The position numbers and the translations under genes were made by a program. Positions 16,373 to 23,847 of a DNA stretch of 31,197 nt are shown here, in pieces (within the stretch, counting starts at the first letter, position 1; each line of letters starts with the position of its first letter). Source of the stretch: a virus. The DNA lies in IMG/VR virus record IMGVR_UViG_3300023172_000122, positions 1 through 31,197 of that record; one strand, 5' to 3'. The notes beneath the pieces are model-generated. The model had not been told where the DNA came from and searched no databases. It saw nothing but the letters and a program-made list of their open reading frames with translations.

Positions 16373-17317
16373 TTATCGCTGCCAATGGTTACTTGAGCGC
16401 TCTCCCATAGAGAAGGAGTAGACTTCCATTATGGCTTCTTCTAGGATTAGATGGCTCAACTCTTCGTTGGAAATCTTGTATTCCCTAAGACCGACTGCGT
16501 TCTTTGCCATTTTTAAAATATCAGAGGGTCTTTTTGTGATTACATCATAAAGACCAAATTGGTTGGCCATCCAGTTGAAAAATTGTAACTTTTGACCGAT
16601 CGAAAGCGTTTTAACTTTTCTTCTGATTTTGGGCATAATTACTTCTAATTCGTCTTGTTCGAAAGTTGTTCTTATCAAACTTTGAAGTTGTGTTGGGACT
16701 TCTTCTGATTTTTTTGGTTCTTCTTCAATTTCTTGTGAAGTTTTTGGGATTGCCATTGACGTACTATTTTCATTGTAGTATTTATCAATTACGCCATTTA
16801 ATTTTACCAAGTTTTTTTCCATTTCCTTCGAAGGAATATCTTTATATACTTTGAAGAACAATTCACCTCTAAGATCTAGAAAATCATTGAAACTCATTTT
16901 GCCTTTTTTGAAATCTTCCTCAAGTCCAAATCTAAGAGGATTAGATGCAGCCACTGGGTTTTTTGCCTTTGTACCTGATCCTCTTTGAGTTAGTTTATCA
17001 AATTCCACCCTGAGACCTTGCAATTTGTCGTCTTTTGGATCACCATATTTTCCAATAAAATCAGACAATGCCTTAAAGTAATCGCCTCCGGAGCTTTGGA
17101 TCATTTTTTTAAAATCTTTTGCTGCTTTTTGAACGTCAATGTTTGACAATCCAAGTTCTTGACCAGCAGCTTTTGCTCCTTTTTTGAGAGCGGAGCCTAC
17201 GCTTTTTGCTCCTTTTTTGAGAGCACCGGCCATCTTTTCAAGTCGGCTTTGCTCTAGAAGCTGCTCTCGCAGTTCTTCTAGAATAAGTTGTTCTAATTGG
17301 TTTTTTGAGATTTTCAT
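16373..17317 (-). CDS. Terminal-tag protein with tag at both ends
   Basis: The 314-residue protein starts MKISKNQLEQLILEELREQL and ends with a second copy of the same element at about 281-297 (YKISNEELSHLILEEAIMEV). After the N-terminal tag comes a duplicated GALKKGAKSVGSALKKGAKA segment (basic amphipathic helices), then a helical body rich in Lys and Glu. Hydrophobic pattern I-L-E-E with L-L-E and L-E-E/A sites fits T4-type head-protease cleavage. No known fold is recognised. It is the last gene of the tag cluster and has AAAAAGGAAATT upstream of the ATG. Confidence 0.72.
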   Translation of the reverse strand: MKISKNQLEQLILEELREQLLEQSRLEKMAGALKKGAKSVGSALKKGAKAAGQELGLSNIDVQKAAKDFKKMIQSSGGDYFKALSDFIGKYGDPKDDKLQGLRVEFDKLTQRGSGTKAKNPVAASNPLRFGLEEDFKKGKMSFNDFLDLRGELFFKVYKDIPSKEMEKNLVKLNGVIDKYYNENSTSMAIPKTSQEIEEEPKKSEEVPTQLQSLIRTTFEQDELEVIMPKIRRKVKTLSIGQKLQFFNWMANQFGLYDVITKRPSDILKMAKNAVGLREYKISNEELSHLILEEAIMEVYSFSMGERSSNHWQR

Positions 17318-17335
17318 GTTAATTTCCTTTTTGTT

Positions 17336-18298
17336 TTATATATTAAATAGTTTTTCAACTTCTTCGGAAAGTATTTTGTTTACTTTTCTTTTGGAAATTC
17401 TGATTTTAGATTCAGACAAGGTTTTTTTATTAATATTAAACATTGGATGTTTTAGAGGTTGAAACCTTGGTGTTTTTTTATTAATATTAAATATTGGATG
17501 TTTTAGAGGTTGAAACCTCGGTTTTCCTTCTCCTTCTGGTTTGATGGTTTTTGCCGCCATTTTCCTAATCTCTTCTTCGTCTTTTTCTCCTTTAACAATT
17601 TCTATTAAGATTTCAATTGCTTGAACCACTTTTGTGTCGTTTTTGTAACTTTTACCAGTTTTTACAAGTTGAGTTAATATTTTATTTTTATTTTCTTCTT
17701 GTTTTAGATTGTTATTTTCTAAATTTTGAGTTATGAAAAATAAAATGTTTCTTTCATTTCCTTTTTCAAGAAGACCAGTGAGTTGTTTTACTAAATCGAT
17801 TAAAAGTTTGCTAATGTTGGAAGAAGCTCCGCCTCCTTGTTTTTTTCCACCTTTGAAGGCTTGAAGCGCGGAATTGTATGACTTTGGAGTTTTTTGTTTA
17901 AACCAATTTGCAATTTTGCTTTTCTTCTCCGAGAGTAGAAAATAAATAAATGCTTCAACATATTCGTTGTCATCTACTGGATTGGATTTATCAATTTTTC
18001 CGTTAAAAGCAAACTCAAAAGGATCTTTCTCCTTTTCATTGTGCTGTCCCATAACTGTTTTAAGAGTGGAAAAAACACCTTTAAAAGCAGCGTTCATTTT
18101 TTCTCTTTTAGGATCAACATTAACGGCTTGGCCTTCAAGAAAATTAATAAAAAAACTTTGAACAATCACATCAGGAGTGAAAACCTTTTGTTGCTCTTGC
18201 AAAACACGACAAGAATCAGAGTAAGAAAGGGAAGAAATCATTTCTTCCATAATAATGTTTGAAAAAACATTTTTTTCAATTTCAAAAGCAGTAAACAT
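17336..18298 (-). CDS. Helical protein with C-terminal tag and internal duplication
   Basis: The 320-residue protein has no N-terminal tag but ends with SKIRISKRKVNKILSEEVEK, a C-terminal version of the tag (297-320). Just before it a 17-residue unit, PRFQPLKHPIFNINKKT, is present twice in tandem. The N-terminus, MFTAFEIEKNVFSNIIMEEM, is hydrophobic-acidic and may act as an alternative targeting element. The rest is helical and charged with a GGKKQGGGASS linker near 153. Function unknown. It overlaps nothing and lies 18 bases upstream of the gene at 16373-17317. Confidence 0.7.
   Translation of the reverse strand: MFTAFEIEKNVFSNIIMEEMISSLSYSDSCRVLQEQQKVFTPDVIVQSFFINFLEGQAVNVDPKREKMNAAFKGVFSTLKTVMGQHNEKEKDPFEFAFNGKIDKSNPVDDNEYVEAFIYFLLSEKKSKIANWFKQKTPKSYNSALQAFKGGKKQGGGASSNISKLLIDLVKQLTGLLEKGNERNILFFITQNLENNNLKQEENKNKILTQLVKTGKSYKNDTKVVQAIEILIEIVKGEKDEEEIRKMAAKTIKPEGEGKPRFQPLKHPIFNINKKTPRFQPLKHPMFNINKKTLSESKIRISKRKVNKILSEEVEKLFNI
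17421..17522 (-). repeat. 51-bp in-frame tandem duplication
   Basis: Two adjacent 51-base units (17421-17471 and 17472-17522) differ at only two positions and each encodes a 17-residue PRFQPLKHP[IM]FNINKKT block inside the tag protein gene. The near identity shows a recent event that kept the frame. Confidence 0.9.
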
Positions 18299-18324
18299 AT
18301 TAAATCTAAACCTTTCTTAATAAA

Positions 18325-18570
18325 TCAAAGACGATTGATTAATTGTGGATAATTAACAGAAAGCTCACGATGGAACTTTTTGAGGAGTTGCTTCACAACA
18401 TCTTCAATGATTTCTTTTGAGATCTTGGAGCGAAGGTTTTTTTCAAAGCTTTTTTCAATCTCTTTTTTGATTTTCTTTGCTTCTTTTTTAGAGATCTTTT
18501 TCACTTCGGATTTTGTGATCTCTTCAAAAAGAATTTGAGTTATTTGATCTTTTGTGATTTTCATTTGCAT
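18325..18570 (-). CDS. Small Lys/Glu-rich helical protein with N-terminal tag
   Basis: The 81-residue protein starts MQMKITKDQITQILFEEITK, the terminal tag, then a highly charged helical stretch (KKISKKEAKKIKKEIEKSFE) and ends QLLKKFHRELSVNYPQLINR. A Lys/Glu-rich helix followed by a short LxKxFxREL end is a layout I associate with small proteins recurring in marine phages. Either ATG (18570 or 18564) could start translation; AAAGGA lies five bases before the first. A leader repeat covers the upstream region. Confidence 0.7.
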   Translation of the reverse strand: MQMKITKDQITQILFEEITKSEVKKISKKEAKKIKKEIEKSFEKNLRSKISKEIIEDVVKQLLKKFHRELSVNYPQLINRL

Positions 18571-18574
18571 TTGT

Positions 18575-18630
18575 CCTTTTTGCTTACAATAAATAGATCA
18601 AAAAGGTTCAAATTTGAGGATTTTTTTTTG
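18575..18630 (-). repeat. Conserved AT-rich leader repeat, copy 1
   Basis: On the minus strand: an A-run, TTTGAACCTTTTT, CTATTTATTGTAAG and AAAAAGG in a fixed order just before the ATG of a tag gene. The same order occurs at 20875-20942 and 22871-22927. It is a likely promoter/leader unit with the -10 in TATTTAT[AT]. Confidence 0.6.
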
Positions 18631-18665
18631 AAGGGTTTTTCACTTTTGAACAAAGTGAGGGCAAT

Positions 18666-18881
18666 CTAGTTGGGGCTCAAACTCATAAGAATTTTCATAA
18701 CCAGAGCATAATCTTCCGGCCTTTCCATTTCCAGTCTTGCCAGTTTTTCTTCCAGAGACTCTTCCCGTGGGGTGGGCTCTTCAACTTCTCTGGCTTGCAG
18801 ATAAGATGGGGGCATCTCCACAACTTCTTCTTGAAGTGCTTCCAAGATCATTCTTTTCAGAATTTTCTTTGTAATTTTCAT
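18666..18881 (-). CDS. Small N-terminal-tag protein
   Basis: The 71-residue protein starts MKITKKILKRMILEALQEEV, a complete tag with I-L-E followed by Ala (predicted cleavage after Glu14). What remains is a short acidic peptide with RLARLEMERPEDYALVMKIL-like helix. No family is recognised. The upstream sequence GGAAAATATATAAATG is nearly the same as for the next two tag genes, so translation starts are conserved as a unit. It lies 13 bases after the gene at 18895-19395. Confidence 0.72.
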   Translation of the reverse strand: MKITKKILKRMILEALQEEVVEMPPSYLQAREVEEPTPREESLEEKLARLEMERPEDYALVMKILMSLSPN

Positions 18882-18894
18882 TTATATATTTTCC

Positions 18895-19395
18895 TTAAAT
18901 GAGACCCTGAGCCAACCTTTCTTCATACTCGTCGTCTTCTCTTCTTATTTGTTCGTGTCGATCCAAGATGTGTTGGAGGACTAGGTTTAAAATTTTCTCT
19001 GCGACGGGATTTCCAGTGTCTCTAACAAATGCCTTAAGTGGGTCATCATACTCGGCTGACAATATATCTTCGAAGTAGTCCTCGCCAACGGGATCGTGAG
19101 CATAAGCAACCATATATACAAGGCCCTGCGGCTGGGTATTCCAATCCACCGCGAAGTGCTCCAGTGCGCCAGCATCAAGAAGCGCTTCAAGATCTTTTTG
19201 AGCTTCTGGCTTCATCATTCTTGCGGTCTTCAAGGCTTCATCCATAAAGTCCTCCCGATCTTCTGGTTTAATCTTTTCACGATTTGCGATTTCGCCAAGC
19301 TTTGCTTTAAGCTTTGCGACGACCCCAGATCCACGCTCCTCTTCTTCCATTGCTTCCAAGATCAGCTTTTTCAGCAGTTTCTTTGTAATTTTCAT
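18895..19395 (-). CDS. N-terminal-tag protein of unknown function
   Basis: The 166-residue acidic protein starts MKITKKLLKKLILEAMEEEE, with L-I-L-E before Ala as the likely processing site. The body has two parts: a helical EDREDFMDEALKTARMMKPE region and an alpha/beta-like DWNTQPQGLVYMVAYAHDPV stretch. The end RLAQGLI is helical. No enzyme motif is recognised. The ribosome site is GGAGAATATATAAATG, the same as for the gene at 19458-20069. Confidence 0.72.
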   Translation of the reverse strand: MKITKKLLKKLILEAMEEEERGSGVVAKLKAKLGEIANREKIKPEDREDFMDEALKTARMMKPEAQKDLEALLDAGALEHFAVDWNTQPQGLVYMVAYAHDPVGEDYFEDILSAEYDDPLKAFVRDTGNPVAEKILNLVLQHILDRHEQIRREDDEYEERLAQGLI

Positions 19396-19457
19396 TTATA
19401 TATTCTCCTTTTATGAAAATTCTTTCGTTATTATAAATAGTGATGATTTGGTGAACT

Positions 19458-20069
19458 TCAAAGCTCTTCTCCGTATCTATCTTCATTCCACTGATAGTTG
19501 GTGTAAGGAATGACTTGAATTTTTGCTGGTCTTTTCCTAGGGTTGGTATACTTTTGAACGTAGTCGCGTATTTTTTCTTCCAATTCAGGCAAGAGACCAC
19601 TCTTTTCAATGTGTTCATAAAGATAATCGCCACCAGCGCGCCTGATCGTGCCAAGAACCAATTGATTATGGGCATCGAAATAATGAGTGGTATAATCGTG
19701 GTCCTCAAATCCATCTTTGAACTGGGGGTCTTCATTCAAGCCATTCTCTGCAACAAAGTCTTCAAAAGCTGCAATAATTGCGTCACCGGTTCCCAAGGGG
19801 AACTTGTCTCTGTCGTCTTGAAGTTTTTTTCGAATTCCCGGAGTATCTCCAAGAAAATTCAGGATATAGTCTTTTTCCATATCTGTTAGATTTTTGAGGG
19901 GGTGGATTTTTGTTCCGCTCATAAAAAGTCGAATTTGCTGAAGGCGATCATCATCAATCCCAACGTTGTGAAAGCCTCGTGGGCTGAGGGGTTCTCTTTC
20001 CATGTATCCACTTTCTCGAAGGATTTCTTCTTTGATGATTTTGGTTAAAATTGATTTAGTGATTTTCAT
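19458..20069 (-). CDS. N-terminal-tag protein of unknown function
   Basis: The 203-residue protein starts MKITKSILTKIIKEEILRES, in which L-R-E before Ser gives a T4-type cleavage site. The mature part contains FEDHDYTTHYFDAHNQLVLG, a His/Asp-rich segment that could bind metal, and a C-terminal FTNYQW-like end (IQVIPYTNYQWNEDRYGEEL). No catalytic family is recognised. The gene follows the pentapeptide-repeat gene by 20 bases and shares its GGAG ribosome site layout with the next gene. Confidence 0.72.
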   Translation of the reverse strand: MKITKSILTKIIKEEILRESGYMEREPLSPRGFHNVGIDDDRLQQIRLFMSGTKIHPLKNLTDMEKDYILNFLGDTPGIRKKLQDDRDKFPLGTGDAIIAAFEDFVAENGLNEDPQFKDGFEDHDYTTHYFDAHNQLVLGTIRRAGGDYLYEHIEKSGLLPELEEKIRDYVQKYTNPRKRPAKIQVIPYTNYQWNEDRYGEEL

Positions 20070-20089
20070 TTATATATTCTCCTTTTATT

Positions 20090-20866
20090 TTAAAGATCGC
20101 TCAAAAGAACCGCATCGTCAGGAGCGCCCATTGGACCTACTTCGTCCGTTTGAACCAACTCGTTTTCGTCCCTGAATCGTGCAGCCTGTGGTCTGACATA
20201 AGTGCTGCCGAACCAAAAATTGTTAATCATGGTTTTAGAATTCCATTTAGCCCCTTTAAAAATGCTTCCTGCGAGATCTCCAGAGGCAAATGGGAGCAAG
20301 CGAACATTTGCTAGATTTGCATTTGTAAAATTAGTCTTATCTAATCTAACATTTGTCATGAATGAGTTTGTCAAATCAGCACCGGTGAGATCAGTTTCAA
20401 ACAAAAAACAGTTAATAAGGTCTGCACCGGTAAGGCTAGCACCGCTCAAGTTTGCACCGTTCAAGGTTGCACTTCTCAGATATGCACCGCTCAAGTTTGC
20501 ACCGCTCAAGTTTGCACCGCTCAAGTTTGCGCGGCTCAAGTTTACACCTGAGAGTTCCCCCCCAGAAAGGTCCACCCCGGATAAGTCAAGTATTTCCTTA
20601 CTTTCGGGGTTATGATTAATAAGGCGCTCTACCTTTTCAAAAGCGTCCTTTCCAAAGTGTTTCATGAAATAGTCTTGTGCCAGACTTTTCATATTAGCAT
20701 CTTCTATTGAGGCCACTAGCCTGTATGCTTTCAAGGCGTTGGAAAGCCTTTTATTTCCCGGAGGGCTTGCTAAGTGTCTGATTTGGGTCAACTCTTCGCG
20801 ACCATATGCTTCTCGAAGGATTTCTTCTTTGATGATTCTTTTCAAGATTAATTTGCTGATTTTCAT
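20090..20866 (-). CDS. Pentapeptide-repeat protein with N-terminal tag
   Basis: I choose the ATG at 20866, because it begins the tag MKISKLILKRIIKEEILREA and has AAGG upstream; an upstream ATG would read through leader DNA. The 258-residue protein has the tag with L-R-E before Ala, a helical domain (residues about 25-95), and then about 20 pentapeptide repeats of A-[DN]-L-x-x form (LSGANLSGANLSGAYL). Such repeats form a square right-handed beta helix that mimics DNA and can inhibit gyrase, but other functions are common. A head-packaged, host-delivered pentapeptide protein is inferred. Confidence 0.85.
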   Translation of the reverse strand: MKISKLILKRIIKEEILREAYGREELTQIRHLASPPGNKRLSNALKAYRLVASIEDANMKSLAQDYFMKHFGKDAFEKVERLINHNPESKEILDLSGVDLSGGELSGVNLSRANLSGANLSGANLSGAYLRSATLNGANLSGASLTGADLINCFLFETDLTGADLTNSFMTNVRLDKTNFTNANLANVRLLPFASGDLAGSIFKGAKWNSKTMINNFWFGSTYVRPQAARFRDENELVQTDEVGPMGAPDDAVLLSDL

Positions 20867-20874
20867 TAGGGGTA

Positions 20875-20942
20875 CCTTTTTGTTTATTATAAATAGGTCA
20901 AAGGATCGGACATTTTTTTCAATTTTGGGATTTTTTTTTGGA
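20875..20942 (-). repeat. Conserved AT-rich leader repeat, copy 2
   Basis: Same arrangement as at 18575: on the minus strand an A-run, then CTTTGACCTATTTATAATAA and AAAAAGG before the ATG at 20866. This copy contains a perfect TATAAT at the position of a -10 box. Confidence 0.6.
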
Positions 20943-21008
20943 TTCAAGATGTTGTCAAGGCTTTTATGCCATGAGGGGTTAGGTAGGTGTCCAATTTGTT
21001 CCAATCAC

Positions 21009-22862
21009 TCACCAGTCATTCATTTCTTTTAAAATCTCTTCTTTGATCATTTTAAATAATTTTGATTTAGTAAACTTTTCTTCAAATCCTACTGGAAATG
21101 TTGTTTCAGAGTTGTATTTGGCTCCTTTAAGGTTAACCCCTTCAAGGTTGACCCCTACAAGATAGGCACCTTTAAGGCTAGCCCCTTCAAGGTTGGCCCC
21201 TCGAAGATCAGCCTGCCAAAGGTTGGCCTTGTTGAGATAGGCCCCTTCAAGGTTGCATTTTTCAAGGTTGCATTTTTCAAGGTTGGCACTGCCAAGGTAG
21301 CCCCCTTTAAGGTTAGCTCCTTTAAGCTTGGCTTCTAGAAGAAAGGCCTTTCGAAGGTTGCATTTTTCAAGGTTACATTTTTCAAAGTTGGCGAGGGGGG
21401 CAGATGCCCTTTCAAGATCAGCCCCGCTAAAATCAGCCTCGCTCAAATTTGAACGGTAAAGCTTCGCCCCTTGAAGCTTCGCCCCTTGAAGCTTCGCCCT
21501 TACAAACTTAGCAATAGAAAGGTCAGCTTCTTCAAAATCAACCTCTCGAAGATCTGCCGCTTCAAAATCGGCATCCGGAAGAGAACAAAAATTAAATTTA
21601 ACCTTTTGAAGTTTAGCTCCTTTAAAATTAGCATATGACAGTTGTGATCTAGAAAAATTAATCCCTTCTAGGTTGACCCCTTCAAAGTTGGGATGATCAA
21701 GCTTTCTTCCGCTAAAATCTATACCTTTAAGTTCAACCCCTCGAAAATCAACATTACGAAACCACGTCCACTTTAATTTTTCTTTCAAATTATCCTTTTT
21801 GATCACTTTAATCATTTTATCATTTATAGCTTTTTCTACTTCTGTGGACAACCCTTTCTCTTTTTTTGCAAGTCGTCGTATCTCTGCAATTATATCGAAG
21901 GTAACTTGAAAGCTTTGGCCTCTTGTAAACATGGAATGAAAAGTATTCAAGTCTTGACCTGCTTTTCTGAGCAATTCTTTTGCTGGGTGCTCTTCAAAGT
22001 TTTGAAATATTTTTTCGATGATTTGATAAACTTCTTTGCTTTCCTCCGCTCCCACAATAGCTTCAAATTGTTCTGGATCGATTCCTTTGTTGTCAGAGTT
22101 GATGTTGGTTTGACCATCAGAATATACCTCTATCTTAGAGCCATCTTCTTTATAACCCAAGCTTAGATAATCATTTGGATGTTCGTCCGGAGGAGTGCCG
22201 GCATTTTTTTTGATCACATAAAACAAAACAATAGATCGAGATATGTAATTGTAAAAAAGGTTGTCTCCTCTCGTTCGAGCAGTACACCAAGTGGTTCCTT
22301 TGCCAAGCTCACAAGAGGAATCTACTCTGGTGGGCATGAAAACTTCCCAGTTTTGAGTTTCACCTATTTTGTCACCTTGAGCTAGCTCTTTGTTTCCTTC
22401 GATATCCCCGACTTTTTTCTCAAGGGCATCTTCAAGACCTTCCATGTTAATTGCAGAAAAAAGATTGATTTGAGGTGGTTTTCCTTTGGTTAGTTTGTTA
22501 ACTTTTTCTTTGAATTCTGGATTGTCTTTGTACTTTTGTTTAACACTATTCATTTTTCCAATGAATCTTTCCACCACAGGAAGAGCCTCATGAGGCGGAT
22601 GGTCTGTTCTTTTTTTGGAAATGTAGTTGGTTTTAAGCCAAACTATCAAAGCTTTTGTTTTAGCTCTAGCTTTTTGGTCTTCTTTTGCTTTTTCATACTT
22701 CTTCCACAGATCTTCAAGAGCCTTCTCATCTTGTTCATTAGGGTACAAAGCTTTAACACTTTCTATATCTTCATAAGAAACTTTAACTTTTGCTTCCATT
22801 AGGAGAAGTTCAAAGATCTCTTCTTTGATGATTTTGGTTAGATCTGATTTGGTGATCTTCAT
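21009..22862 (-). CDS. Large pentapeptide-repeat protein with tag at both ends and a WCTA-type domain
   Basis: Start at 22862 (AAAAAGGAAACCCC upstream). The 617-residue protein has MKITKSDLTKIIKEEIFELL as N-terminal tag, followed by L-M-E before Ala. A helical domain leads to GETQNWEVFMPTRVDS and LGKGTTWCTARTRGDN, a W-x-x-x-x-P ... G-T-x-W-C-T-A motif I recall from tag-bearing proteins of marine phages. About 35 pentapeptides then follow (FEKCNLEKCNLEGAYL), with many Cys in the central positions. It ends with FTKSKLFKMIKEEILKEM, a second tag. The combination suggests virion delivery, with DNA mimicry as one possibility. Confidence 0.85.
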   Translation of the reverse strand: MKITKSDLTKIIKEEIFELLLMEAKVKVSYEDIESVKALYPNEQDEKALEDLWKKYEKAKEDQKARAKTKALIVWLKTNYISKKRTDHPPHEALPVVERFIGKMNSVKQKYKDNPEFKEKVNKLTKGKPPQINLFSAINMEGLEDALEKKVGDIEGNKELAQGDKIGETQNWEVFMPTRVDSSCELGKGTTWCTARTRGDNLFYNYISRSIVLFYVIKKNAGTPPDEHPNDYLSLGYKEDGSKIEVYSDGQTNINSDNKGIDPEQFEAIVGAEESKEVYQIIEKIFQNFEEHPAKELLRKAGQDLNTFHSMFTRGQSFQVTFDIIAEIRRLAKKEKGLSTEVEKAINDKMIKVIKKDNLKEKLKWTWFRNVDFRGVELKGIDFSGRKLDHPNFEGVNLEGINFSRSQLSYANFKGAKLQKVKFNFCSLPDADFEAADLREVDFEEADLSIAKFVRAKLQGAKLQGAKLYRSNLSEADFSGADLERASAPLANFEKCNLEKCNLRKAFLLEAKLKGANLKGGYLGSANLEKCNLEKCNLEGAYLNKANLWQADLRGANLEGASLKGAYLVGVNLEGVNLKGAKYNSETTFPVGFEEKFTKSKLFKMIKEEILKEMNDW

Positions 22863-22870
22863 TGGGGTTT

Positions 22871-22927
22871 CCTTTTTGTTTATCATAAATAGGTTGAAAA
22901 GGTTCAAATTTTGGAATTTTTTTTTGG
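22871..22927 (-). repeat. Conserved AT-rich leader repeat, copy 3
   Basis: Third copy: A-run, TTTGAACCTTTTCAAC, CTATTTATGATAAAC and AAAAAGG on the minus strand before the ATG at 22862. It is closest to copy 1, which shares TTTGAACCTTTT. It marks the start of the tag-gene cluster. Confidence 0.6.
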
Positions 22928-23119
22928 GGATTTTTTCTCTTTGGCTTTCTTTTGGAAAGCTTTGGATTTTTGGGAAGTCATTGGAAAGGGTTCGAATTTG
23001 TGGAATTTTTCTGTGTGTGTCGTTGGGACTAGGCCGCGCCTGTAACCCCCTGATCTCTCAGGGGATTTTACTTTCCGGAAGGGCGAGGAATAGGGGGGGA
23101 GGGGGAGCCCCCCCTCTAA
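22928..23119. other. Composition boundary without genes
   Basis: About 190 bases without a gene in which AT-rich DNA (to about 23010) changes to GC-rich DNA. It holds a 6-bp stem GCTTTC/GAAAGC at 22944-22960, CCCCTGA-TCTC-TCAGGGG at 23056-23073 followed by ATTTT on the plus strand, and a G-run/C-run pair near 23092-23116 beyond the stop codon of the gene at 23120. These could terminate transcription from the right. Confidence 0.5.
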
Positions 23120-23467
23120 CTATTTGTTTTTGTTCTCCTTTTTCAAGATCGCGTTTTGCTCGCGGCGAATCTTCGCGGCTTGTTTGGGATCGCGAAACGG
23201 ATTTCGCTTTGATCCCAAGGACTTAGAATTGCTGGCAGCGTCAAGCGCCCTGCCCATCGCGCTCTTGAGAACGGGGCGTTCGAAACGCCCGACCCGCTGG
23301 GGCTTTTCGTTCTCCTGTATTTTGACGATGCAAAACCCTTTCAGATTCGCGTCGTTACGCTGCATCAGGGCGAACTGCCGGCGAACCTCCGCGAAGCTCG
23401 CAGCCTCGAAGACAGCCTTGCCAATTCTTGAGCCATTCTCGATAGTTACAGTGAAAGCCTTTTTCAT
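23120..23467 (-). CDS. Small basic hypothetical protein
   Basis: The 115-residue product starts MKKAFTVTIENGSRIGKAVF with a strand-rich first half and a basic C-terminus (RRVGRFER, KRNPFRDPKQAAKIRREQNA). The first half may be a small beta-domain, the second may bind nucleic acid; no family is recognised. The leader has AACCCTTTGTTTTC and CAGGAG, the second leader class of this region, and no promoter of the palindrome type. It is the last gene of the GC-rich minus-strand chain. Confidence 0.7.
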   Translation of the reverse strand: MKKAFTVTIENGSRIGKAVFEAASFAEVRRQFALMQRNDANLKGFCIVKIQENEKPQRVGRFERPVLKSAMGRALDAASNSKSLGSKRNPFRDPKQAAKIRREQNAILKKENKNK

Positions 23468-23494
23468 TTTGAAACTCCTGAAAAAAAAGTGAAA

Positions 23495-23508
23495 GAAAAC
23501 AAAGGGTT
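23495..23508 (-). repeat. Leader box copy 1 (AACCCTTTGTTTTC)
   Basis: A 14-base version of AACCCTTTGATTTTC lies 28 bases before the ATG at 23467, followed by a pyrimidine-rich run and CAGGAG. Three longer copies precede other genes. Confidence 0.6.
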
Positions 23509-23519
23509 GGGGCTAGCAA

Positions 23520-23765
23520 TCAGGCGAAGGTCTGGCAAAACCCGCCGACAGCGAACCAAACGATCGAACCGGTCAGAGACACCGAGAACAAGAGGAGGAT
23601 CGAAGGGGTGGCTTCGATCACCTCGTAGCCGTCGACTTCTGGGGAGCCCATGATCGCTCGGACGTATTGATCGCACAGAACGAACATGATCACGCCGTAG
23701 AAGCCCACGGCAGCGAGGGAAACGAAGAAGAAGAGATTTGCCAATGAAGACAGGGAGATAGCCAT
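23520..23765 (-). CDS. Small two- or three-helix membrane protein
   Basis: I choose the ATG at 23765, with CAGGAG upstream. The 81-residue product has hydrophobic segments at about 9-30 (NLFFFVSLAAVGFYGVIMFV) and 57-76 (ILLLFSVSLTGSIVWFAVGG), with an acidic loop between them, so it is an inner-membrane protein with both ends on the same side. A phage role such as superinfection exclusion or lysis control is possible, with no direct evidence. Confidence 0.72.
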   Translation of the reverse strand: MAISLSSLANLFFFVSLAAVGFYGVIMFVLCDQYVRAIMGSPEVDGYEVIEATPSILLLFSVSLTGSIVWFAVGGFCQTFA

Positions 23766-23789
23766 GATTGTTGCTCCTGAAAAGGTGAA

Positions 23790-23804
23790 GAAAATCAAAG
23801 GGTT
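23790..23804 (-). repeat. Leader box copy 2 (AACCCTTTGATTTTC)
   Basis: Exact AACCCTTTGATTTTC, 25 bases before the ATG at 23765 and just after the hairpin at 23814-23829. It opens the second-class leader of the membrane protein gene. Confidence 0.65.
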
Positions 23805-23813
23805 GGGAAACAA

Positions 23814-23829
23814 CCGCCCCGAAGGGCGG
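23814..23829 (-). terminator. UUCG-loop hairpin terminator
   Basis: CCGCCC-TTCG-GGGCGG, a 6-bp GC stem closed by a UUCG tetraloop, lies 19 bases beyond the stop codon of the gene at 23848-24258 and is followed on the minus strand by TTGTTTCCC. The U tract is interrupted, so it may be a weak terminator or a 3'-end stabiliser. Confidence 0.6.
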
Positions 23830-23847
23830 CTGCTCCGGGGTTGGCGG

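Noticed and set aside
20202-20615. Long plus-strand open frame antisense to the pentapeptide gene
   Set aside because: It mirrors the repeat periodicity of the minus-strand gene (five-codon units) and has no ribosome site.
18588-22891. TATAAATA-like strings on the plus strand as T4-type late promoters
   Set aside because: They point away from the genes; there is no plus-strand gene near. On the minus strand the same bases form CTATTTAT-type leaders.
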